Source: a virus. Taken from it: DNA of 36,824 bases. Of the stretch, positions 22,200 through 30,407 are shown piece after piece. The stretch is taken from positions 1 to 36,824 of IMG/VR virus record IMGVR_UViG_3300017917_002056. One strand, given 5' to 3'. The first letter of the stretch is position 1. Each line of letters starts with the position of its first letter. The position numbers and the translations under genes were made by a program. The notes below the pieces were generated by a model, which saw only the letters and a program-made list of their open reading frames with translations, did no database searches and was not told where the DNA came from.

Positions 22200-23413
22200 T
22201 TATACACTTTCAAAATTACAACATCTTCATTAAAACGACCATTAAGTTTGACTTCAGTAGTTTTAACATCTTTTTCAAACCAAGTTTGGCAACGCTTTTG
22301 CGTGTTCAAATCTTTAAAAGCCTTAAGTTGTTCTGCAGGCTTACGCAATGTTTTCTGCGCACTCTTATCAGTAAAATTGGTTACAGTCGTACCTTTAACA
22401 CCAAAACCTTGACTGTTTAGAGAAATATATTGGCCAAACTTGCGTGTCTTGGTATTGTACACATACATGGCTTGGGCACCAATAATCTGTGCTGGCGGCA
22501 CTGACACAATACCAAGACTGTCTTCAGTTTTACAGAACTTAAGGCGTTTGACCAAATCTTCGGCAGGTTTGACTTTCTTAGCACGTGGCTTTTTATTGAG
22601 TTTGGCCTCCGCACCAATTTGATCACAAGCGTCCATAATGGCTTGATAGAATTCAATCATCTTACGAATATTCTTACGTGCCACATGACTGTATGCTTCA
22701 CGCAATTGGTCATCAGCATTACCACCAGACAACTCTAGCAGTTCATTTTGACCAAAAGTGTAAAAGCCTTTAATCATACGTGCATGTGCCGCTTTGGCGC
22801 CTTTACCACGCAAAAGACTAGCAACTTTGAATGCCTTAGGATCAAAATTGTCAGGATCAGTGATCCATGCATCAATAGCAACATCCAACTCTTCAGTCAT
22901 ATTACCTGCGGCTTCACGCAGGCGATCTTGAATACTAGGAACATACACTTCAACTTTGGCAACTTTTTTATCAGTTACTTCGTCTTCTGTTTCATCATAC
23001 GTGCCTTCTTCAATTGCCTTTTGAATGGCATTACGCAACCAATCACCACTATTACGTCCTTCATTAAAGTCTGCACGGACTTCGGGCATACCACGAAGTA
23101 GACATGCGGCAAGACCGCCCATGGTGCTGTTACAACGGGTGTCTTTGGTATTTTTAAATGCTTTGATAGTTTCTTTATCGTAGCCTACTTTGCTCATCCA
23201 GTCAATGACTTTAGGCTTCAAATCTTTACCGCTAAATTCCAAGCGATAGTATTCCATAGAACGACGCCAGTGAATGTTAAACTCGTCGGCAGTCATTTTA
23301 TCACAGTCATCCCAACGTGGACTATTATCACGTTTAGAACTAGCACGATGCTCTGCGACCATGGATTTGGTTACACGAGTTTTTTTAACAGTTTTTGCGG
23401 CTACACGTGCCAT
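22196..23413 (-). CDS. Conserved 405-aa phage protein of unknown function
   Basis: A large soluble protein starting with a basic tail (MARVAAKTVKKTRVTKSMV). Recognisable segments are DKMTADEFNIHWRRSMEYYRL, KPKVIDWMSKVGYDKE, STMGGLAACLLRGMPE, a central basic stretch NKKPRAKKVKPAEDL and LGIVSVPPAQIIGAQAMYVYN. The type is common in cyanophage-like myoviruses and is abundant in Lys, suggesting binding to DNA or RNA, but no catalytic motif is visible. It is the first gene after a strong promoter, with AGGAG before the ATG, and leads an eight-gene unit that includes clpP. That position suggests high early or middle expression. Confidence 0.85.
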   Translation of the reverse strand: MARVAAKTVKKTRVTKSMVAEHRASSKRDNSPRWDDCDKMTADEFNIHWRRSMEYYRLEFSGKDLKPKVIDWMSKVGYDKETIKAFKNTKDTRCNSTMGGLAACLLRGMPEVRADFNEGRNSGDWLRNAIQKAIEEGTYDETEDEVTDKKVAKVEVYVPSIQDRLREAAGNMTEELDVAIDAWITDPDNFDPKAFKVASLLRGKGAKAAHARMIKGFYTFGQNELLELSGGNADDQLREAYSHVARKNIRKMIEFYQAIMDACDQIGAEAKLNKKPRAKKVKPAEDLVKRLKFCKTEDSLGIVSVPPAQIIGAQAMYVYNTKTRKFGQYISLNSQGFGVKGTTVTNFTDKSAQKTLRKPAEQLKAFKDLNTQKRCQTWFEKDVKTTEVKLNGRFNEDVVILKVYK

Positions 23414-23444
23414 TTGTGGCTCCTTTTATTAACAATATATGTAT

Positions 23445-23473
23445 ATTATACAGTCAGAATGGCAGTAAGTCAA
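23445..23473 (-). promoter_or_regulatory. Sigma70-type promoter of the 405-aa gene unit
   Basis: TTGACT (23468-23473), 17 nt spacer, TATAAT (23445-23450). A GGTAAAAT element lies 6 nt upstream of the -35 (23480-23487), as at the rIIA promoter. The leader is ~25 nt and includes AGGAG. Confidence 0.88.
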
Positions 23474-23482
23474 CAACTGATT

Positions 23483-24037
23483 TTACCGAAACTTACGCCA
23501 ATCTCCCTCTGGAGCCACGGCCCATCCCAATTTTTGGAGATCCATTTGGATTTCTTCAGTGATAAGACCTTCAGGAACATACCCTGTACGCTGTTGCCAT
23601 TCTTCGTTAGTTTCTTCGTCTTCGTACTCTTGATTAAGTCCGCCCATTCCTGAGCAGTACCAATCAATGTAATCGCCTTCTTGTCGCATGTCTGCTATGA
23701 TCCCGCCTGCATATCTCCAACTGGCTCCCCATTCTTCTTCTTTGAGTATGGGAATGACTTCCAATTTAATGAAGCCATTATTACACATAGCCGCATATAA
23801 ATTTTGAGCATATGACTTACTAGCTCGAACTTTTTCTAAAATCCAATCTGTAGTTAAGAGATCATACTCCATGTTGTTCACACGACTTTTGGGATCTTCA
23901 AACTTTTGATCATGTTCTTCCAAAATTTTGGCAAACAAATCAAGATAATCTTGATTAGGTTCTTCTCCTTTTTCTTCCATGCGCTTAACATATCCTTCTT
24001 TTTGAAAGCTATGACGATCAGGACTCTTACTTACCAT
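23483..24037 (-). CDS. Hypothetical acidic phage protein
   Basis: A 184-residue acidic protein. A charged N-terminal third (EEKGEEPNQDYLDLFAKILEE) precedes LTTDWILEKVRAS, YAQNLYAAMCNNGFIKLEV, a WRYAGGIIADMRQEGDYIDWYCSGMG segment and an acidic stretch EYEDEETNEEWQQR. No fold recognised. It is the last gene of the long rIIA-led unit; its stop region contains the GGTAAAAT element of the next promoter. No clear ribosome site. Confidence 0.8.
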   Translation of the reverse strand: MVSKSPDRHSFQKEGYVKRMEEKGEEPNQDYLDLFAKILEEHDQKFEDPKSRVNNMEYDLLTTDWILEKVRASKSYAQNLYAAMCNNGFIKLEVIPILKEEEWGASWRYAGGIIADMRQEGDYIDWYCSGMGGLNQEYEDEETNEEWQQRTGYVPEGLITEEIQMDLQKLGWAVAPEGDWRKFR

Positions 24038-24045
24038 GATATAAT

Positions 24046-24237
24046 TTATACAGAAATAGAACGAGCAGGTTTAGATAATTTGAAACATTCATCAATTATC
24101 TGCTCAGGAACAACACGATATTTGTGCAATTGATTACAGTCGTAAATTTGCACAACTGTTTCGTATCTCAAAGATACTACCAATAGAGTAAAAAAGAAAA
24201 TAATGATGGCGGTGATTATTTTTTCTAGTATGGTCAT
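24046..24237 (-). CDS. Small membrane-anchored protein with a paired-Cys motif (second copy type)
   Basis: A 63-residue protein with one hydrophobic segment at residues ~7-22 (ITAIIIFFFTLLVVSL) followed by VQIYDC, a short linker, VPEQIIDECFKL and a basic end. The layout and the IY-(N/D)-C ... P-E-(V/I)-x-(D)-x-C-x-K-L pattern match the 70-residue protein at 21514-21726. Ribosome site is weak. It is 8 nt from the next gene. Probably exported to the periplasmic side; function unknown. Confidence 0.7.
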   Translation of the reverse strand: MTILEKIITAIIIFFFTLLVVSLRYETVVQIYDCNQLHKYRVVPEQIIDECFKLSKPARSISV

Positions 24238-24283
24238 ACCCTATTACTTATTTTATATTCATAAGAATATAGTTCACTTTTGA

Positions 24284-25162
24284 TTATTCTGCATCAGGGT
24301 CGTGATCAATTCCACGCCATTGTTTAACTTTAATTTCTTCTTCATCATTCCAAGTATTGGTCCATTTACTACCGTTCCACATGGCTTGATATTCATAACC
24401 ATCTTTTGTTTTAACTTCGTAAATACCTTCTCTAACAGGTTGTTGCTTGCCAGTGAACCAGTCAGTCATTGAATAGGAAATACTATCCTTGTCTTTATAA
24501 GTTTCAAACTTTCCGTCTTTATAAGTTCCTGCAATACACATCATCATGTCAGAACTTTTTCCATTGGTGCTGCCACCAAAGTTTTCTACTTCTTCGCCAT
24601 CGTAATAAATGGAATTGACAATTTCATTACCATCAATTTCGTCGTAGCCCAATTCCATTTTTTCTATATTGAAAGGAGCTGAGAGTTCAAATTCTCCTTC
24701 AAAGAAAGTTCCCTTCTCATTACTGACACCAATGAATACCACAGTACCAGGAGGTTTACTATCTATCCAAACTTCATCACCACCTCCCCATTCTGGACCA
24801 CCTTCGCAACCATCAATGTCGTCTAAACTTTTTTCAAAAACAACTTCGTCATTTTCGTCCAAGACTTGTAAAGTGCCAGCACTTCTATCAGCACCACTGC
24901 AATGACCCATATCATCACATTCATACCAACTTCCAGGAGGGAAAGGCCACATTTCTTCTGGGATATTGTTTGAATCAGCGTAGTCACTGTCCCAAGCAAA
25001 ATCCATAATACTCAACCTACGATGTTTAAAATAGTCATAGATTTTTCTTTCTACTGTACCCATAACATATTCGCCACCGTAACCCCAAAGTTGAACTTTG
25101 TAAGTTCTAGGTGTAAATTTAAGTACATCAATAAGTTCTTGTTTCTGTTCCATTGTTGCCAT
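24284..25162 (-). CDS. Hypothetical acidic phage protein with MATxEQK start
   Basis: A 292-residue acidic protein from the ATG at 25162, with GGAG 6 nt upstream. Its first ~35 residues (MATMEQKQELI, then TYKVQLWGYGGEYVMG) resemble the start of the next upstream protein. The centre has WPFPPGSWYECDDMGHCSGADRS and repeated Gly-rich acidic segments; the C-terminal part (VREGIYEVKTKDGYEYQAMWNGSKW) looks like a small SH3-like barrel. No catalytic motif. Two bases separate it from the upstream gene's stop. Confidence 0.8.
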   Translation of the reverse strand: MATMEQKQELIDVLKFTPRTYKVQLWGYGGEYVMGTVERKIYDYFKHRRLSIMDFAWDSDYADSNNIPEEMWPFPPGSWYECDDMGHCSGADRSAGTLQVLDENDEVVFEKSLDDIDGCEGGPEWGGGDEVWIDSKPPGTVVFIGVSNEKGTFFEGEFELSAPFNIEKMELGYDEIDGNEIVNSIYYDGEEVENFGGSTNGKSSDMMMCIAGTYKDGKFETYKDKDSISYSMTDWFTGKQQPVREGIYEVKTKDGYEYQAMWNGSKWTNTWNDEEEIKVKQWRGIDHDPDAE

Positions 25163-25164
25163 GT

Positions 25165-25641
25165 TTAACTCCAAGTTCTATGTTTTTCAGCAATCCACTC
25201 TTTACCATCGTATTCCTCAATGATCCAATCTACATCACCAGGAACTTCAACTACTTTTAGTTCAGCGTGACTTCCATAGGATTTTTCGCCTAATTCTAAA
25301 ACAGTCGCTACTAAAAAAGGATCATCTCGTGGTATCTCTCGATCATAAAATACCTGCTGAGAATATTTGTTATTGTGTGCTTGACGTTCTTGAATGGTCA
25401 TTGATGACCACTGTTCAGATGTAGCATCTTCGATACGGTCGGGCCCTGGTGGCACCAGCCAATACTTAAATGGTATGAGTGAGCTCTGTGCTTCACTCCA
25501 AACAGGAATACCACTTAGTTTTAAGTAATGCAACACCCCGTCATTACTCAAACCAAATCCGCCATGACAAGTATTAATCACAATACGTTGTACACCGCGG
25601 ATTTCTTTTATCAAGCGTTCTTTTTGTTCAATAGTAGCCAT
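25165..25641 (-). CDS. Hypothetical phage protein, paralogous N-terminus
   Basis: A 158-residue protein from the ATG at 25641, overlapping the upstream stop (ATGA). The N-terminal MATIEQKERLIKEIRG segment followed by VINTCHGGFGLSNDGVLHYL is a pattern I associate with aquatic T4-like phages. The rest includes PVWSEA and YGSHAELKVVEVPGDVDWIIEEYDG. No function known. The MATxEQK N-terminus is shared with the downstream neighbour, suggesting an old tandem duplication. Confidence 0.8.
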   Translation of the reverse strand: MATIEQKERLIKEIRGVQRIVINTCHGGFGLSNDGVLHYLKLSGIPVWSEAQSSLIPFKYWLVPPGPDRIEDATSEQWSSMTIQERQAHNNKYSQQVFYDREIPRDDPFLVATVLELGEKSYGSHAELKVVEVPGDVDWIIEEYDGKEWIAEKHRTWS

Positions 25642-26120
25642 CAAACACAATCACTTTCCTCTGCTAGCCTACTAGCGGCTTTATTAGCTATATCGTTTTT
25701 AGCTTTACGTTCATTTACAAAGTTTTCAACATCCTTAATAGCTGTTTTCAAAGTCTCGCTATAATTCAATGCCTGTTGTTTAGACATCACGGTAGTAGTT
25801 TCTACTCTTACAGCACCTGTGGTCCAAATTTCCCAAGTAACTTTAATGCGTGTCCAAAGTCCATTAACTAAGTCTTTCCAAAACCAATCAACTTCTTGCC
25901 AGTAGGGATTATCAATGTCAAATCGTTTTTTGACTAGCTCATGCCAATAATTGGTCTTTGCAGAAGCATAGATGTTTACATTAACTCCCATTTCATCTGC
26001 TTCAACTTCCAAAGTGTGATCGTGCCATTCCTGACCACAGCCGCAGACAATTTGATAGAATTTACTATCTCCAAAATCAGTATTCTTTAAAATACCTTCT
26101 GCGGGTGTTTGTGCCTTCAT
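25641..26120 (-). CDS. Hypothetical phage protein with CGC/His-like N-terminal motif
   Basis: A 159-residue protein. FYQIVCGCGQEWHDHTLEVEAD near residues 21-42 has two closely spaced Cys and two His, a possible metal site. The middle is Trp-rich (YWQEVDWFWKDLVNGLWTRIKVTWEIWTTG), and the C-terminal third is probably helical (FVNERKAKNDIANKAASRL). It is linked by ATGA overlaps to genes on both sides. Recurrent in this phage type as a hypothetical; function unknown. Confidence 0.78.
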   Translation of the reverse strand: MKAQTPAEGILKNTDFGDSKFYQIVCGCGQEWHDHTLEVEADEMGVNVNIYASAKTNYWHELVKKRFDIDNPYWQEVDWFWKDLVNGLWTRIKVTWEIWTTGAVRVETTTVMSKQQALNYSETLKTAIKDVENFVNERKAKNDIANKAASRLAEESDCV

Positions 26121-26338
26121 AGCAATGTTCCATTTTTTAAATAATTGTCAACTTCAACAGCGGCATCATTTTCATTCAATGCCACTACTTTAAATTTTCC
26201 TATACCATCTTTAACATAAATGTCAAAAGGGACCTTTCCATAAAATTCAAAATTTTCTGGAAGCTCCCTTTCAACAACAAATTCTTTTAAACTTTTCGCT
26301 CGATTAATTAAGTCCTGTGCCATTTCTGCAGAGTTCAT
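26117..26338 (-). CDS. Small hypothetical protein
   Basis: A 73-residue protein: a helical N-terminus (MAQDLINRAKSLKEFVVE) and a likely beta C-terminus (VPFDIYVKDGIGKFKVVALNENDAAVEVD). ATGA overlap with both neighbours makes translation likely. No family recognised. Confidence 0.72.
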   Translation of the reverse strand: MNSAEMAQDLINRAKSLKEFVVERELPENFEFYGKVPFDIYVKDGIGKFKVVALNENDAAVEVDNYLKNGTLL

Positions 26339-26604
26339 TGTAGTTTCCTTCCTTTAGAAATTTCATCTTGTTCAACAAGATGCTCAATTATTTCGAGATC
26401 ATCATCGTCAATATCATCAAAATCTACAGGACGAGCCATCATCTGTGCTTCGCCTGAAGCAAACATTTCTTTAATTTGATTGATGAGGGAATCAAGTTCT
26501 TCTTGTGTTCCTTCAAAGTTATCAAAACAACCAGGGGCAAATTCAATTTTTAGTTTTTTGAATTCTTCAGGGTTGAGTTCATCAAGACGTTTACTTTCGG
26601 TCAT
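26335..26604 (-). CDS. Small acidic hypothetical protein
   Basis: An 89-residue very acidic protein (FDDIDDDDLEIIEHLVEQDE near the C-terminus) with an N-terminal DELNPEEFKKLKIEF. Linked by ATGA to the downstream gene and by a 14-nt overlap to the upstream gene. AAGGAAAG precedes the ATG. Strong negative charge could mean protein binding or DNA mimicry, but this is only suggestive. Confidence 0.72.
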   Translation of the reverse strand: MTESKRLDELNPEEFKKLKIEFAPGCFDNFEGTQEELDSLINQIKEMFASGEAQMMARPVDFDDIDDDDLEIIEHLVEQDEISKGRKLQ

Positions 26605-26776
26605 CTTCTTTCCTTTGTTGATGTCGATACTCTCGACGTAACCACCATTTATATTTTTCCCAGTACTGCTTAATTGTATATGGATTTTCGTTGTAAGTCA
26701 AGTGTTCCTCAGAATTTTCTATCCAAATTCTTTGGACCCACAGTCTAAATTTACTTAGTGACTTTGTCTTTTCCAT
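26591..26776 (-). CDS. Small basic Trp-rich hypothetical protein
   Basis: A 61-residue basic protein. WIENSEEHLTYNENPYTIKQYWEKYKWWLRREYRH is a motif-rich core that I recognise as recurrent in aquatic T4-like phages; function unknown. It overlaps the 43-residue gene upstream by 26 nt and the acidic gene downstream by 14 nt. Confidence 0.78.
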   Translation of the reverse strand: MEKTKSLSKFRLWVQRIWIENSEEHLTYNENPYTIKQYWEKYKWWLRREYRHQQRKEDDRK

Positions 26777-26882
26777 TTTCTTCTGATCTTTTTTCTACGA
26801 CAGGTGTTTCAGGAGGCCAAACTTGATCTTTAATATAACTAGCACCAAACCAACCCCAAGCCGAAAAGAAACCCCACATCAT
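26751..26882 (-). CDS. Tiny 43-aa protein with a Trp-rich N-terminal segment
   Basis: Frame from ATG at 26882 to TAA at 26751: MMWGFFSAWGWFGASYIKD, then a polar tail VWPPETPVVEKRSEEN. The first ~17 residues are hydrophobic and aromatic and may anchor the protein in the membrane. GAG lies ~6 nt before the ATG, 14 nt after the preceding stop. It fills an otherwise empty gap in a tight gene train, which supports it being real. A second ATG directly follows the first. No family recognised. Confidence 0.65.
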   Translation of the reverse strand: MMWGFFSAWGWFGASYIKDQVWPPETPVVEKRSEENGKDKVTK

Positions 26883-26896
26883 TATCTCAAGTATCA

Positions 26897-27079
26897 CTAT
26901 TCACCCCATATATAAGATCGCATCTTCCTCTCTGCGATTTCCTTCATTTCCTCCGTGCTAGTAGCACAGTCAAAACATATTTGTTCGTCGTTGGGACCAT
27001 ATGGTCGGCACTCGTCAATCTTACCACAAAGCTCGCAAATTTGATCAAGTTCCTGTGCAATAAATCCTCGCCCACTCAT
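26897..27079 (-). CDS. Small zinc-finger-like protein
   Basis: A 60-residue protein with two Cys pairs, ICELCGKIDECRPYG and ICFDCATSTEE, arranged like a zinc ribbon (CxxC, ~16-20 residues, CxxC; an extra Cys in DEC). The C-terminal part is helical and charged. Its ATG shares a base with the upstream stop (TAATG). Probably nucleic-acid or protein binding; function unknown. Confidence 0.78.
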   Translation of the reverse strand: MSGRGFIAQELDQICELCGKIDECRPYGPNDEQICFDCATSTEEMKEIAERKMRSYIWGE

Positions 27080-27375
27080 TAATGCAATCCTTCTTCTTCA
27101 TTGTAAAACATCCAACGCCCTTCTTCATAATTCCAATGGCGGTTGTCATAAAATGTAAAATGAATTTCGTAACCCAACAGACCTATTTCCAAATTACAGC
27201 CTGCGTGATCTTGTTGAGTAGTAACGTCAAAATCAAAACGAATTAGATTATCATTTTTGATAATCTGAACTTCCCAATACTTGTGTTTAAATGGTGTATC
27301 GCCTATCCAACATTTAATGTTTTCAAAGCGATTCCACCATTTAGGATTACGAATATTAAAATTACAGTGAATCAA
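27079..27375 (-). CDS. Hypothetical protein starting at TTG
   Basis: A 98-residue protein with NIRNPKWWNRFENIKCW, KYWEVQIIKNDNLIRFDFDV and a C-terminal HFTFYDNRHWNYEEGRWMFYN. It is conserved in style with other aquatic phage hypotheticals. The only sensible start is TTG at 27375, whose last two bases are the first two of the rIIB stop codon (TTGA), with AAGG at a good distance upstream. No in-frame ATG occurs until near the end, so an alternative start codon is well supported. Confidence 0.8.
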   Translation of the reverse strand: MIHCNFNIRNPKWWNRFENIKCWIGDTPFKHKYWEVQIIKNDNLIRFDFDVTTQQDHAGCNLEIGLLGYEIHFTFYDNRHWNYEEGRWMFYNEEEGLH

Positions 27376-28172
27376 TGCGTGACCTTAAGAGCGGCTTCAA
27401 CTGCGGCCTTAACTGCGGCATCAAGTTGTTCTTGAGTATAAGCCGCATCTTGGACTGGCTCTTTAAAAGCGTCATCAGGATGCACACCCAACTCACCAAT
27501 AACTTCATAACGGCAAGCACGACCCTTGCTAAAGTCGTAGTCAGTAGGAATACTAACAACGTCTGCAGGATTGATCTTAACGATCACAGTACGTTCACCA
27601 CCAAAGTGGTTCAAGTACTCTTTGCTACAGAAGTGAAGACCATTTGAGCAAGTGTTGTTGGCATTGTCGTCAACGTCGTGACGCTCCATTTCAACAACTG
27701 TACCAACGCTATTGTCCATAGTACCAGTATGGCAGTCCTTAAAGTCCTTGCGAACCTTCTTGTAAGCCAAGAAGTGACCATCACTAGTAATAGGCAAATT
27801 GTTCTTTTCCAAGAAACCATACAGTTCCTTAACAGAACGATAGCTTGGGTTCTGCATCAAGTTTTCCATAAATGCAACAAGCGGCTCCACAGGGAAACCG
27901 TCCTGCAACATTTGGATCATTCGATTAGACAAAGCATTGTGAAACTCTTTGCCTTTCCAAAACAGCTTGTCGCCTTGGACTTCAACATTGCCCTGGCCAT
28001 ATTCCAGCACAACCTTCTTAGGCTCGATAACGTCCTTAACAGTTTCCCAGTCACCTGCCTTAATGGCATCAACTACCTTAGTATAGGTAATGTGAGTCTT
28101 GTTAATAGTGTGCGGTTTGTTATCAATTACGACAACAACGTTATCACCTTGGATCAAAAACGGATAGCTCAT
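27372..28172 (-). CDS. rIIB: RIIB-like protein
   Basis: A 266-residue protein resembling the RIIB family of T4-like phages (T4 RIIB 312 residues). It directly follows rIIA, as in T4. Visible are a WKGKEFHNALSNRMIQMLQDGF helix, SVKELYGFLEKNNLPIT, HFLAYKKVRKDFKDCHTG, ETVVEMERHDVDDN and CSNGLHFCSKEYLNHFGG. The C-terminal ~20 residues are Ala-rich and helical. In T4, RIIA and RIIB are membrane-associated and govern lysis timing and Rex exclusion. I chose the ATG at 28172 over the upstream extension because AAAGGTG lies just before it, inside the last codons of rIIA. Confidence 0.85.
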   Translation of the reverse strand: MSYPFLIQGDNVVVVIDNKPHTINKTHITYTKVVDAIKAGDWETVKDVIEPKKVVLEYGQGNVEVQGDKLFWKGKEFHNALSNRMIQMLQDGFPVEPLVAFMENLMQNPSYRSVKELYGFLEKNNLPITSDGHFLAYKKVRKDFKDCHTGTMDNSVGTVVEMERHDVDDNANNTCSNGLHFCSKEYLNHFGGERTVIVKINPADVVSIPTDYDFSKGRACRYEVIGELGVHPDDAFKEPVQDAAYTQEQLDAAVKAAVEAALKVTH

Positions 28173-28173
28173 C

Positions 28174-30342
28174 TTAAACACCTTTCTGTGTGTCAACCAT
28201 GTTAACATACTCTGCTATTTCTTTGTTTGGTGCAGAACGAAGGAACTGCAACAATGGATAACGCTTGCTGACGGCAGAGGCTTCGTCAACAAACTTTTGC
28301 ACAAACGCTTCTGGACTAAAGTTTACATCCTTAGCATAACGACTGCACAGCCTACGCAAACTAGCTTCGCTGTACTTGACCTTTTCAAAGTCCTTAAACT
28401 TTGATACCAAAATTTTGTAAGGACTCTTAGGAGCAGTAACAGCACTTACTATACCTTCATTGTAGCTGATATAGTTGAAGTTGTCAACAGCCTGCAATGC
28501 CAAACTCATCAAAAGTTTATTGTCCACAACCTTCAAAACTTTTGAAAGATGTTGCTCAATGTTCACCCAGTTCTTTTGGGTTTTGATAAACTCAATGTCA
28601 CCTTTACGAACACCGTAAATTTCAACTTTGGCGGCAGCTACACCACATTCTTTCATGTCGTTGTAAAACTGTTTGACGTCAAAGTTACCATGTTCGCTTT
28701 GAACTTCAAAGCCTTTCAACGGCAAGTAGTAGTAAGTTTCGTTAGCATCAAAACTATCAGCTTTGCCTGCATCCTTCCAAACCATTTCACGTTCACGATA
28801 ATAACCACCATAACCGCGTTCTTGCAACACCATAATGGTGACGTTCTTGCCATTGAGGCTACTAGACGCACGTTCTTTCTGAAGAAGTGTACTAGCAAAA
28901 ACTGAGCTAGGAGGATTCTTAATAGCCTTCAAAAACGCATCAAACTTTGCAGGTTTAGTCTTGTCAAAAACATTCAGCACGTATACAGTTTGAGTGTAGT
29001 GTGTACCTTTTGGAAACTGAGTATTATTCCAATGATATTTGGCACGAGCACTAGCACCAATCTTTGTGTCGTTCTTAACAAAAGTTACGCCTTCTCGAAC
29101 AATAAAGTCCCAAGCACGATAATCCTTTTCGCCAGGATTCTTACCATGTACAGTATGACTATTAAGATTACTACTGCCTTTTCGGCCAATGTTTTTCTCA
29201 AATGCCATTACTTCAATGTTGTACTTGTCACGAAGTTCGTCCAAACTAAATTTGAAATCTTTAGCACGAAGGTAGTAATGACTGCTACCAGTAGCATCAA
29301 TCATGTCAAATTTAGTATCAGCAATGTATTTCTTGACAGCGGCTTGCCAAAGACTGTGTTCTTTCTTTTTCAACAAAAAGAAAGTGCGTTCCCAAAGATT
29401 AGGAATAGCATTGGCTTCTTTAGCCAAAACATCCGACAGTGCAGAATTCAATTCTTCAAGTTTACGCTTGATGCTAGAAATAGTTTGCGGAATGTAGCTA
29501 AGACCTTCTCGGCTTGCTTGGAAGTCAAGTTCACCAATGGCAAAGTGCATTTCCAATCCACAGCTCAACAATGATGCTACATCACCAAAATCTTTAAGAT
29601 TAGCCTGAGGCACGTCAACAGGATAAGCAATATTGCCCATGACCGCCACAGTTTGACCACGTCCAGTTGAATGAACACCAGGAATAATGTCTTGGCTTTC
29701 ATACTCAACATTTCGGAAACTGAAGTCTGCAACGCCACCAATTACTGGGCGCAGTTTAAAATACTTGTAAACGGTACGAGCTTCGTCAGAAAATTTACTA
29801 AAGTCCCAACGATCATTAACACTAAACTTGACTTCAACACCACTAGGTTCGTCACTTTGTTCAGTAGTCATCAATGCAATACTAGGCACACCTTGATCGT
29901 TAATGAATGCAGTGTAGATTCCTTTAATGCCATTTCGAATGGCTGTTACAGTAAAGTTATCAGTGTAAGAAAAAGGAGACTTACTGCCGAGGCCGAGAGC
30001 ACCAATAAAATCATTGCTATCAGTTTTAGTGGACTCAAAATATGTAGTGTAGATATTAGTAACCTGATCATGGCTCAATCCTGTACCATAGTCGCGAATA
30101 GCGAACCACGGCTCTAGTTGGGTTGGAAGATGTACGTCAAAAGGAGTATCTGCACGACCAGCGGCAGTATGACTGTCTACGGCATTGCAACTCAATTCAC
30201 GAATGATTGCTCGAATCTTGTTAGCATACAACCCGCTAGACAAGATGTTAAAAGCCTTGGCGCTGTTACGAATACGAAACTCGCCAATTTCGCCCACGTT
30301 GCTCATAATAGCTTCGTTTTGGGGAGCAGTTTGCAGTAGCAT
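28174..30342 (-). CDS. rIIA: RIIA-like GHKL-fold ATPase protein
   Basis: A 722-residue protein, equal in length to T4 RIIA (725). The N-terminal ATP-binding Bergerat fold is clear: N box RELSCNAVDSH (N53, D56), G1 box IRDYGTGLS (D84) and G2 box GALGLGSKSPF (~114-124). The C-terminal two thirds are family-specific. RIIA forms a pair with RIIB, encoded one base after the rIIA stop codon. In T4 these proteins affect host-membrane energetics and superinfection or prophage exclusion. A strong promoter and AAAGG ribosome site precede the gene. It leads the longest gene train in the window, with eleven small hypotheticals after rIIB. Confidence 0.92.
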   Translation of the reverse strand: MLLQTAPQNEAIMSNVGEIGEFRIRNSAKAFNILSSGLYANKIRAIIRELSCNAVDSHTAAGRADTPFDVHLPTQLEPWFAIRDYGTGLSHDQVTNIYTTYFESTKTDSNDFIGALGLGSKSPFSYTDNFTVTAIRNGIKGIYTAFINDQGVPSIALMTTEQSDEPSGVEVKFSVNDRWDFSKFSDEARTVYKYFKLRPVIGGVADFSFRNVEYESQDIIPGVHSTGRGQTVAVMGNIAYPVDVPQANLKDFGDVASLLSCGLEMHFAIGELDFQASREGLSYIPQTISSIKRKLEELNSALSDVLAKEANAIPNLWERTFFLLKKKEHSLWQAAVKKYIADTKFDMIDATGSSHYYLRAKDFKFSLDELRDKYNIEVMAFEKNIGRKGSSNLNSHTVHGKNPGEKDYRAWDFIVREGVTFVKNDTKIGASARAKYHWNNTQFPKGTHYTQTVYVLNVFDKTKPAKFDAFLKAIKNPPSSVFASTLLQKERASSSLNGKNVTIMVLQERGYGGYYREREMVWKDAGKADSFDANETYYYLPLKGFEVQSEHGNFDVKQFYNDMKECGVAAAKVEIYGVRKGDIEFIKTQKNWVNIEQHLSKVLKVVDNKLLMSLALQAVDNFNYISYNEGIVSAVTAPKSPYKILVSKFKDFEKVKYSEASLRRLCSRYAKDVNFSPEAFVQKFVDEASAVSKRYPLLQFLRSAPNKEIAEYVNMVDTQKGV

Positions 30343-30378
30343 TGAAAAACCTTTCTGTGTTTGTTAGTGTATGTGTAA

Positions 30379-30407
30379 ATTATATAGGAAAAACCAGCGG
30401 CAGTCAA
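30379..30407 (-). promoter_or_regulatory. Sigma70-type promoter of the rIIA unit
   Basis: TTGACT (30402-30407), 17 nt spacer, TATAAT (30379-30384). The -35 contains the TGA stop of the preceding gene. GGTAAAAT lies 6 nt upstream (30414-30421), as at the 405-aa gene promoter. The leader carries AGAAAGG. Confidence 0.88.

Noticed and set aside
24254-24271. Hairpin TATATTC-ataa-GAATATA upstream of the 63-aa gene
   Set aside because: Seven AT-rich base pairs in an AT-rich spacer are too weak to call a regulator or terminator.
27678-30339. Plus-strand frames of 118-194 codons opposite rIIA and rIIB
   Set aside because: They result from codon bias opposite well-supported rII genes and contain no recognisable protein features.
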